Of a DNA stretch of 41,624 bases, positions 35,737 to 41,624 are shown piece after piece; within the stretch, counting starts at the first letter, position 1; each line of letters opens with the position of its first letter. Below the pieces are notes generated by a model, which did not search any database, was not told the origin of the DNA, and worked only from the letters and a program-made list of their open reading frames with translations. The stretch comes from an uncultured SAR86 cluster bacterium (GTDB lineage: Bacteria > Pseudomonadota > Gammaproteobacteria > Magnimaribacterales > AG-339-G14). The translations under genes were made by a program, and so were the position numbers. The stretch is taken from NCBI GenBank assembly GCA_949373255.1, contig CASICS010000004.1, positions 1 through 41,624 of the forward strand, in the 5' to 3' direction.

Positions 35737-35761
35737 AACTCATTATTAAAAAAAAGGGCAA
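35732..35761 (-). promoter_or_regulatory. Promoter of second receptor gene
   Basis: Minus strand TTGCCC (35761-35756, four of six), 18-base spacer and TATTAT (35737-35732, five of six). The leader to the ATG at 35611 is about 114 bases. The TGAGTTA-K-TAT core and the downstream GTTAAGGG match those before the first receptor. Confidence 0.45.
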
Positions 35762-35774
35762 TAATTTTTAACGC

Positions 35775-36428
35775 ATGAACAAAAAAGAAAGAGCTATTCT
35801 TATTGAAAAAGAACTTGGTAGGTTATATAAAAATCCAAAGCCACCGCTCGACTTTAGTAATCCTTTTACTTTATTGATTGCTGTTTTATTGAGCGCTCAA
35901 TGCACAGATGAAAGGGTCAATATTGTTACCAAAGATCTGTTTAAAGAAGCAAAAACTCCAGAGGCAATGGCAGCTTTAGGCAAGAACAAGATATTCTCTT
36001 ATATAAAGACATGTGGGCTGGCGCCAAAAAAATCTAAAGCCATCTTAGAAACTTCAAAGATACTTATAAAAAAATTCAATTCAAAGGTTCCTCAAACTAT
36101 TGAAGAATTAATTACTTTACCGGGCGTTGGTCACAAAACTGCTTCGGTTGTTCTTAATCAAGCTTTTGGTCAAGCTACTTTTGCAGTGGATACGCACATT
36201 CATCGTTTAGCCCAAAGATGGAAACTAACTAATGGCAAAAATGTTGAGCAAACCGAGCGGGATTTAAAAAAATTATTTCCAGAAGGAAATTGGGGTGCTT
36301 TGCATTTGCAAATTATTTTTTATGGAAGAGAATTTTGTGAAGCTAGAAAGTGCTATGGCTTAGAATGTAAATTGTGCACGACTCTCTTTCCAAAGAGAAA
36401 TAGTAAGGTTATAACCAATAAGGCATAG
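35775..36428 (+). CDS. nth: Endonuclease III (DNA glycosylase / AP lyase)
   Basis: Base-excision repair glycosylase for oxidised pyrimidines. The 217-residue protein has [12 protein letters not shown] (38-49), the helix-hairpin-helix [10 protein letters not shown] (115-124) with catalytic K121, and [13 protein letters not shown] with catalytic D139. Four cysteines at the C-terminus (C188, C193, C198, C201) should hold the [4Fe-4S] cluster, but their spacing is C-x4-C-x4-C-x2-C, where the family has C-x6-C-x2-C-x5-C. The DNA was read directly and shows no frameshift. The cluster may be bound differently or weakly. The gene is divergent from the second receptor. Confidence 0.95.
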   Translation: MNKKERAILIEKELGRLYKNPKPPLDFSNPFTLLIAVLLSAQCTDERVNIVTKDLFKEAKTPEAMAALGKNKIFSYIKTCGLAPKKSKAILETSKILIKKFNSKVPQTIEELITLPGVGHKTASVVLNQAFGQATFAVDTHIHRLAQRWKLTNGKNVEQTERDLKKLFPEGNWGALHLQIIFYGREFCEARKCYGLECKLCTTLFPKRNSKVITNKA

Positions 36429-36447
36429 CAAAGATTTTTCATCGAGG

Positions 36448-36453
36448 TATAAT
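36448..36453 (+). promoter_or_regulatory. Possible -10 box for glyA
   Basis: Perfect TATAAT 24 bases before the glyA ATG at 36478, with a poor -35. AAGGA at 36471-36475 lies unusually close (2 bases) to the ATG. No riboswitch-like structure is evident in this 49-base gap. Confidence 0.4.
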
Positions 36454-36477
36454 TATTTTTTTACTTATTTAAGGAAT

Positions 36478-37734
36478 ATGTACGGTAACAATTTATCTAT
36501 AGAAAGTTTTGATAAGGACCTCTGGGAAGCTCTGGAAGGAGAGCGTGTCCGTCAAGAACATCACATCGAACTCATCGCCTCTGAAAACTACGCCTCACCA
36601 AGAGTGATGGAAGCTCAGGGTTCGGTTCTAACTAATAAATACGCGGAAGGTTACCCTGGAAAAAGATATTATGGCGGTTGTGAATTTGTTGACGTTGCCG
36701 AACAGTTAGCGATTGATAGAGCCAAAGAATTATTCGGCGCAGACTTTGCAAACGTTCAGCCCCACTCAGGTGCTAGTGCCAATGCCGCAGTATTTTTAGC
36801 GCTGCTTAATGCTGGAGACAAAATTTTAGGAATGAGCCTTGATCATGGTGGTCATTTAACCCATGGATCAAAAGTTAACTTTTCCGGAAAAATTTATGAG
36901 TCTTACAGTTATGGGATTGATCCTTTGACTGGTGATATAGACTATGAAGAAGTCGAAAAACTAGCTAATGAACATAAGCCTAAATTAATCATTTGCGGGT
37001 TCTCTGCCTTTTCTGGTGTTTTAGATTTTAAAAGATTTAGAGAAATAGCCGATTCAATTGGTGCCTTTTTACTGGCTGATATTTCTCACGTTTCTGGACT
37101 GATTGCTGCTGGACTGTATCCCAATCCAATACCTTTTGCTGATGTCGTCACCACTACTACTCACAAAACTCTAATTGGACCGAGAGGAGGTTTGATCTTA
37201 GCCAAAGCTAACGACGATTTACATAAAAAATTAAATTCAGCTTTATTTCCCGGGTCCCAAGGCGGTCCTTTAATGCACGTCATTGCAGCTAAAGCGGTTT
37301 GCTTCAAAGAAGCTATGGAACCAGAATTTTTAGAATACCAAAAACAAATTCTAGCAAATGCCCAAAGAATGAGTTCGGCCTTAATGGAAAATGATATTGA
37401 TATTGTTTCTAACGGCACCGCAAATCATATGTTTTTAGTTAATCTGGTCAAAAATGAAATAACCGGGAAAGTCTTAGATGCAGCTCTAGGCCAAGCCAAT
37501 ATTACTGTTAATAAGAATTCAGTTCCTAATGACCCTCAATCACCTTTCGTAACCTCAGGCATAAGAATAGGAACTCCTGCGGTGACGAGAAGAGGTTTCA
37601 AAGAAGCGGAAATGGATTTAATAGCTACATGGATAAAAAATATTATTCATGATGTTGAAAACGAATCTTTAATTTCTAAAACTAGAAATGAAGTTACTGA
37701 GCTTTGTAATCAGTTTCCTGTTTACTCAAAATAA
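36478..37734 (+). CDS. glyA: Serine hydroxymethyltransferase
   Basis: Interconverts serine and glycine with tetrahydrofolate, the main source of one-carbon units. The 418-residue protein has [11 protein letters not shown] (31-41), [17 protein letters not shown] (53-69), QPHSGASAN (94-102), [14 protein letters not shown] and the PLP lysine K230 in [14 protein letters not shown]. The C-terminal [14 protein letters not shown] is also standard. It precedes nrdR by 3 bases and probably leads the nrdR-rib-nusB operon. Confidence 0.98.
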   Translation: MYGNNLSIESFDKDLWEALEGERVRQEHHIELIASENYASPRVMEAQGSVLTNKYAEGYPGKRYYGGCEFVDVAEQLAIDRAKELFGADFANVQPHSGASANAAVFLALLNAGDKILGMSLDHGGHLTHGSKVNFSGKIYESYSYGIDPLTGDIDYEEVEKLANEHKPKLIICGFSAFSGVLDFKRFREIADSIGAFLLADISHVSGLIAAGLYPNPIPFADVVTTTTHKTLIGPRGGLILAKANDDLHKKLNSALFPGSQGGPLMHVIAAKAVCFKEAMEPEFLEYQKQILANAQRMSSALMENDIDIVSNGTANHMFLVNLVKNEITGKVLDAALGQANITVNKNSVPNDPQSPFVTSGIRIGTPAVTRRGFKEAEMDLIATWIKNIIHDVENESLISKTRNEVTELCNQFPVYSK

Positions 37735-37737
37735 ATT

Positions 37738-38190
37738 ATGCATTGCCCTTTTTGTACCTTCGAAGAAAGTAAGGTTATAGATTCACGTCTTATTGCTGAG
37801 GGAAATGAAATTCGTCGCAGACGAGAATGCCTTAAGTGCCAAGAACGATGGACAACATATGAACTAGCAGAATTGGTAATGCCAAAAATTATTAAACAAG
37901 ATAATTCTAGAGTCCCATTTGATGAGGCTAAACTTAAAGAAGGAATTGCTAGGTCTTTAGAAAAAAGGCCTGTGAGTGAGGAAACTTTTCAAACGTTAAT
38001 TGAAACAATTAAGAAAGAACTTCGATCTCTGGGAGAAAGAGAAGTTCCATCAGATAAAGTTGGAGAAACAGTTATGACCAATCTCAGAAAAATAGATGAG
38101 GTGGCATTTGTTAGATTTGCATCAGTTTATAGGAGCTTTCAAGATCCTATGGAGTTTAGTGAGGAAGTCAAACGTTTAAGTGATGACTGA
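37738..38190 (+). CDS. nrdR: Transcriptional repressor NrdR
   Basis: Zinc-ribbon / ATP-cone repressor of ribonucleotide reductase genes, responding to dATP and ATP. The 150-residue protein has cysteines C3, C6, C31 and C34 around RRRRE, then ERWTTYE and the ATP-cone from about 46 to 136 with ALVMPKIIK-like and KRPVS segments. It overlaps ribD by 8 bases. I did not find an NrdR box in this window, and no nrd gene is present. Confidence 0.97.
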   Translation: MHCPFCTFEESKVIDSRLIAEGNEIRRRRECLKCQERWTTYELAELVMPKIIKQDNSRVPFDEAKLKEGIARSLEKRPVSEETFQTLIETIKKELRSLGEREVPSDKVGETVMTNLRKIDEVAFVRFASVYRSFQDPMEFSEEVKRLSDD

Positions 38191-39289
38191 ATCTAGTTTT
38201 ATGCTAGAAGCATTAGAACTGGCAAAAAAGGGGCAATTTACTTCGGGAAAAGGTGCTTGTGTAGGCTGCATTATCTCTAAAAATAACCAAATTATTGGCA
38301 AAGGCTTTTATGAGTTTTTTGGTGCTCCGCATGCAGAGATTATGGCTATCGAATCTGTAAGGAAAAAGTATAGAAATAATTTTAATGAAGTCCTAGCTGG
38401 TAGCACCATAACAGTGACCCTGGAGCCTTGCAGTGAGTTTGGTAAAACACCTCCCTGCCTAGATGAAATTCTAAAATATAATTTTAAAAAAATAATAATT
38501 GGTCAGTTAGATGCTTCTCAATCCAGTTTAGAACGCCTAAAAAAATCTGATATCGAGGTTGTTACTGAAGAAATCCCTAACGAACTTAACAAAGGGTTTT
38601 TTAAAAATTTAAAATATAAGAAGCCTTATGTCAGAGCAAAAATTGCAATGTCAGAGGATAAAAAGATAGCCTTTATAGAAGATGACAATCAATGGATCAC
38701 TTGTTCAGCTTCAAGGTTAGACGGGCATAAATTTAGAGCCTTATCAGATATAGTTTTGACTGGTTCAGGGACAATTAAAAGGGACAACCCTGCGCTAGAT
38801 GTCAGGGATAGCGAGATTACCCAATTAAAAAATTTCCAACAGCCCATAAGAGCTATTATTGCATCTGAATCAAAATTAAATGCGGACCTAAAATTCTTTA
38901 AAACTCCCGGTCCAAAAATAATATTCTGCAGCAATAAGGATGTTTATAAAAATTTAGATTCTGTAGTGGATTTAGAAGTATTTGAAATAGAAGATTCAAA
39001 AATAAAAATTAATTTATTAAGACTACTGGACGAGTTATCTTCACAAGACATACATGATGTTCTATTGGAATCAGGACCCAAATTAATTACTTCATTCATA
39101 GAAGCCGATTTAATAGATGAGTTCATTATTTACATTGCGCCGAAGATACTATCAAATACAGCTCTATCATTTTTTGAAGGTGAGGATTCTAAAAGTCCTT
39201 TCAACTCAAAAGATTTTATACTGAGCGAAGAAGCGTCAATAGAAAGTGATAAAAGAATAATATACAGAAGAAAAAATGGAATTAAATAA
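38183..39289 (+). CDS. ribD: Bifunctional riboflavin deaminase / reductase
   Basis: Second and third steps of riboflavin synthesis. I start at the ATG at 38183 (368 residues), one codon inside a longer frame that begins at GTG. The deaminase domain (1 to about 140) has the zinc motif HAE (50-52) with EPCSEFGKTPPC (C83, C92). The reductase domain (about 147-368) shows PYVRAKIAMSEDKKIA, DIVLTGSGTIKRDNPAL and the GPKLITSF segment. It overlaps nrdR by 8 bases and ribB by 14. Confidence 0.95.
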   Translation: MTESSFMLEALELAKKGQFTSGKGACVGCIISKNNQIIGKGFYEFFGAPHAEIMAIESVRKKYRNNFNEVLAGSTITVTLEPCSEFGKTPPCLDEILKYNFKKIIIGQLDASQSSLERLKKSDIEVVTEEIPNELNKGFFKNLKYKKPYVRAKIAMSEDKKIAFIEDDNQWITCSASRLDGHKFRALSDIVLTGSGTIKRDNPALDVRDSEITQLKNFQQPIRAIIASESKLNADLKFFKTPGPKIIFCSNKDVYKNLDSVVDLEVFEIEDSKIKINLLRLLDELSSQDIHDVLLESGPKLITSFIEADLIDEFIIYIAPKILSNTALSFFEGEDSKSPFNSKDFILSEEASIESDKRIIYRRKNGIK

Positions 39290-40370
39290 AACAGAAGAAC
39301 TGATCGCTGAAATCAAGAAAGGAAATATGGTTCTTTTGATGGATGATGAAGATCGAGAAAATGAAGGCGATTTAATCTTAGCTGGAGAGATGGTTTCTCC
39401 GGATAAAATTAATTTTATGGCAAAAAATTGTAGAGGTTTAATTTGTTTGGCTATGAGCCAGGAAAAATGTGATGCTTTAAATCTTAGTCAGATGGTTTCT
39501 GATAATAAAAGTGGCCATGGTACTGGTTTTACAATTTCTATTGAAGCGGCAAGTGGAATAACTACAGGAATTTCAGCAGCTGATAGATCTAGAACCGTTA
39601 AAGTAGCTTCTAAATCTCGAGCTAAAGCTAAAGATATAGTTTCACCGGGGCATATTTTTCCAGTGAAGGCTGTTCCAGGAGGAGTTTTATCTAGAGCTGG
39701 TCATACCGAAGGCAGCACTGATCTTTGCCGCCTAGCCGGCCTAAATGAATCGGCAGTAATTTGTGAAGTCATGAACGAAGATGGAACTATGGCCAGAAAA
39801 AAAGGATTAATAGAATTTAGTAAGAAATATAATTTAAAGATTGGAACTATTGCCGACTTAATCAATTATCGAATCATCAATGAACAGACCGTCGAAAAAG
39901 TAGAACAAAAAATTGTTAAAACGGAATATGGAAAGTTTACCTTGATGCTTTATAAGGATTCTATAAGTGGCGAAACTCATGTTGTTTTTAAAAAAGGAAG
40001 AATTTCTAAATCAAAACCTGTTTTAGTAAGAGTTCAGCAAACAAATGTAATGCATGACCTTCTTAGAGTGGACGAATATGGCGCAAGATGGTCCCTAGGT
40101 GATGCTATGAAAAAAGTTAATAAAGAAGGTTCTGGTTTGATAATAGTTATCGATGGTGGAAAAACAAACGATGAGGTCATTCAAGAAGTAGAAGCCCTAA
40201 AGGACCCTTATAAGAAATCTTCGACTGGTATAGATGTAAGAAGAATTGGAGCAGGCTCTCAAATCCTTAGAGATCTGGGAGTTAAGAAAATTAAACTCAT
40301 GGGCTCGCAAACAAGATACCCTTCTATTTCTGGATTTGGCTTGGAAGTAACTAAATACATTCAGAAATGA
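39276..40370 (+). CDS. ribB: 3,4-dihydroxy-2-butanone-4-phosphate synthase fused to inactive GTP cyclohydrolase II-like domain
   Basis: Makes the four-carbon unit of riboflavin from ribulose-5-phosphate. The N-terminal RibB domain (1 to about 200) has DDEDRENEGD (23-32) and RAGHTEGSTDL (140-150), the catalytic signatures. The C-terminal part (about 205-364) keeps the RibA fold trace (VRVQQTNVMHDLL, RIGAGSQILRDLGVKKIKLM) but has no cysteine at all, so the zinc site of GTP cyclohydrolase II is missing. The same arrangement (RibBX) occurs in Pseudomonas. It overlaps ribD by 14 bases and ribH by 4. A separate ribA must exist elsewhere for riboflavin autotrophy. Confidence 0.94.
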   Translation: MELNKTEELIAEIKKGNMVLLMDDEDRENEGDLILAGEMVSPDKINFMAKNCRGLICLAMSQEKCDALNLSQMVSDNKSGHGTGFTISIEAASGITTGISAADRSRTVKVASKSRAKAKDIVSPGHIFPVKAVPGGVLSRAGHTEGSTDLCRLAGLNESAVICEVMNEDGTMARKKGLIEFSKKYNLKIGTIADLINYRIINEQTVEKVEQKIVKTEYGKFTLMLYKDSISGETHVVFKKGRISKSKPVLVRVQQTNVMHDLLRVDEYGARWSLGDAMKKVNKEGSGLIIVIDGGKTNDEVIQEVEALKDPYKKSSTGIDVRRIGAGSQILRDLGVKKIKLMGSQTRYPSISGFGLEVTKYIQK

Positions 40371-40819
40371 GTAAAAATAATCCAATAAATTTTAAGCTAC
40401 GAAAAACAGACTACTCTGATTACAAAGTCTTGGTTATTAAGACGAAATGGAATTCTGAGATCATTGCGCCAATGGTAGATGATTGTTTAAAGGAATTAAA
40501 AAATCAAAAAATAGTTCCTGAAATCATCTCAGTGCCAGGAGCATATGAAATTCCTTTTATTGCGAATAAAAAAGCAAGTAAATTTGATTTAATAATTACC
40601 CTTGGAGCTATCATCAGAGGAGAAACTCCTCATTTTGATATCATCGCTCAAACGATAAGTGACTCCATAATGCAAACCAGCTTAAATAAAGATACACCCA
40701 TAATTTTTGGAGTCTTGACTACAAACAATATTGATCAAGCCAAAGAAAGAGCAGCTCAAAAAGGTAGTGAGCTGACACTAAGCGGACTTAATATCTTGGA
40801 TAATCTATCAGATGATTAG
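40367..40819 (+). CDS. ribH: 6,7-dimethyl-8-ribityllumazine synthase
   Basis: Condenses the pyrimidine with the butanone phosphate to lumazine; forms icosahedral or pentameric assemblies. The 150-residue protein has KWNSEII (27-33), VPGAYEIP (56-63) and GAIIRGETPHFDIIA with catalytic H89. Its start overlaps the ribB stop by 4 bases (ATGA) and its end overlaps nusB by 8. The gene normally between ribD and ribB, riboflavin synthase, is absent. Confidence 0.97.
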   Translation: MSKNNPINFKLRKTDYSDYKVLVIKTKWNSEIIAPMVDDCLKELKNQKIVPEIISVPGAYEIPFIANKKASKFDLIITLGAIIRGETPHFDIIAQTISDSIMQTSLNKDTPIIFGVLTTNNIDQAKERAAQKGSELTLSGLNILDNLSDD

Positions 40820-41213
40820 ATTAAAAAAATTACCGTCACCTGCAAAAAAAAGAGAATTGATTATTCAGGCGCTTTATCAGAAAGAGATATCTGGTTGTTC
40901 TAATACAGAAGTTTTCAAACAATTTAAACAAAATCATAAGTCCATAGATTTACAGGAATTTGAAGATATTCTTAAGGCAATTAAAAGAGATAATTTAAAA
41001 ATAGATGCAGAAATAATAAATTTTTCTAAAGTAGAATTATCTGAAATAACTGAAATTGAATTATCTATTTTACGTTTAGCTATCTTTGAACTAAAAGAAA
41101 ATACTTTAGATAAGGCTATTGTTATTAATGAGGGAATTAGACTTGCTAAAAAGTTTGGCCAAGACTCAAGTCATAAATTTGTTAATGCAGTTTTAGACAA
41201 GATCGTTGTCTAA
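40812..41213 (+). CDS. nusB: Transcription antitermination factor NusB
   Basis: Small all-helical RNA-binding protein that works with NusE (S10) in rRNA antitermination. The 133-residue protein shows KKRELIIQALYQKEISG (13-29), the ELSILRLAIFEL core and the C-terminal AIVINEGIRLAKKFGQDSSHKFVNAVLDKI. It closes the operon, 2 bases from the convergent purA stop. Confidence 0.96.
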   Translation: MIRLKKLPSPAKKRELIIQALYQKEISGCSNTEVFKQFKQNHKSIDLQEFEDILKAIKRDNLKIDAEIINFSKVELSEITEIELSILRLAIFELKENTLDKAIVINEGIRLAKKFGQDSSHKFVNAVLDKIVV

Positions 41214-41215
41214 GC

Positions 41216-41624
41216 TCAGAGATCAGGGTTCATTAAAATTGTACTTGCATCATCTGGACCAGTAGAAATAATATCCACAGGGACCCCACAAACTTCTTCG
41301 ATTTTTTTAATAAAGATTTTTGCATTTTCAGGAATTTCTTTATAGGAGTTTACTCCTGCACAAGGTTCAGTCCAGCCAGCACATTCAATATAGGAAGGCT
41401 CCACATCATCTAGCTCCATGCATTCAGCAAAAGCTAATTTAGCAGCGTCTTGATTGTAATCTGTACAAATTTTTATCGACTCCATTCCATCTAAAACATC
41501 TATTTTGGTTAAACATAAGGCTGAGACACTGTTGGACTGAACGATTCTTTTCACAGTCACTGCATCAAACCATCCACATCTTCTTGGTCTTCCTGTGGTT
41601 GCTCCAACTTCACCGCCTTTAGTA
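41216..41624 (-). CDS. purA: Adenylosuccinate synthetase, C-terminal part (cut by window edge)
   Basis: Converts IMP and aspartate to adenylosuccinate. From the window edge my translation runs through TKGGEVGATTGRPRRCGWFDAV, the PurA signature, then SVSALCLTKIDVLDG (base-binding NKxD-like LTKIDVLD), YKEIPENA and ends DIISTGPDDASTILMNPDL. The apparent start at 41560 is only an internal GTG; the gene continues beyond 41624. The stop TGA lies 2 bases from the nusB stop, convergent, without room for a terminator. Confidence 0.97.
   Translation of the reverse strand, partial: TKGGEVGATTGRPRRCGWFDAVTVKRIVQSNSVSALCLTKIDVLDGMESIKICTDYNQDAAKLAFAECMELDDVEPSYIECAGWTEPCAGVNSYKEIPENAKIFIKKIEEVCGVPVDIISTGPDDASTILMNPDL

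Noticed and set aside
35612-35761. N-terminal extension of the second receptor by 50 codons
   Set aside because: It would run through the promoter and leader; the ATG at 35611 has a ribosome binding site and a signal peptide.
38150-39300. FMN riboswitch before rib genes
   Set aside because: The rib genes overlap their neighbours, leaving no untranslated space for a riboswitch.
1-41624. CRISPR arrays, tRNA genes, insertion sequences, integrase or attachment sites
   Set aside because: No regularly spaced repeats, cloverleaf sequences, transposase frames or terminal inverted repeats were found by eye.

Overview
The window is a compact, AT-rich stretch of a bacterial chromosome. The genes are gammaproteobacterial housekeeping genes in arrangements seen in Pseudomonas and its relatives: gyrA-serC-pheA-hisC-tyrA-aroA-cmk, scpA-scpB-rluB, xseB-ispA-dxs, thiL-pgpA, and nrdR-ribD-ribB-ribH-nusB. 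Low GC, very short spacers, many one-base stop/start overlaps (TAATG) and large TonB-dependent receptors suggest a streamlined marine gammaproteobacterium. A SAR86-like lineage is my best guess, but it is an inference from style and not proven by a marker gene. I saw no tRNA, rRNA, CRISPR array, insertion sequence or integrase, and no gene-free stretch longer than about 220 bases. The genes inside the window look intact; the two at its edges (cmk, purA) are cut by the window.

Layout. Bases 1-8422 (minus strand) hold the aromatic amino acid / serine supraoperon, read gyrA first and ending in a cmk cut by the window edge. Bases 8536-11347 (minus) encode a three-subunit proton-pumping transhydrogenase, divergent from ubiG and a HAD phosphatase (11410-12751, plus). 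The HAD gene runs stop-to-stop into rluB-scpB-scpA-nadE (12748-16554, minus). Divergent from nadE is a plus-strand run: aroG-type DAHP synthase, a DnaT-like multi-repeat protein, a lambda-P-like protein, an RND efflux pair, then xseB-ispA-dxs (to 26506). It converges with thiL-pgpA (minus). A thiolase and two tandem paralogous TonB-dependent receptors (29293-35611, minus) follow. The right end (plus) carries nth, glyA, nrdR, ribD, ribBX, ribH and nusB, meeting the 3' part of purA.

Functional picture. Chorismate supply and use are split between the aroG and pheA-hisC-tyrA-aroA loci. Isoprenoid precursors (dxs, ispA), quinone methylation (ubiG), riboflavin, thiamine diphosphate, NAD and one-carbon metabolism (glyA, serC) make this a cofactor-rich core region. 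The least ordinary parts are (1) the DnaT-like plus lambda-P-like pair, translationally coupled to aroG, which may be a chromosomal replicative-helicase loading module, (2) the receptor pair, with signs of gene conversion, matching promoters and leaders and five paired cysteines each, (3) an endonuclease III with rearranged cluster cysteines, (4) a rib operon without riboflavin synthase and with a RibB fused to a zinc-less GTP cyclohydrolase II-like domain, and (5) an apparent rearrangement breakpoint separating thiL-pgpA from nusB.
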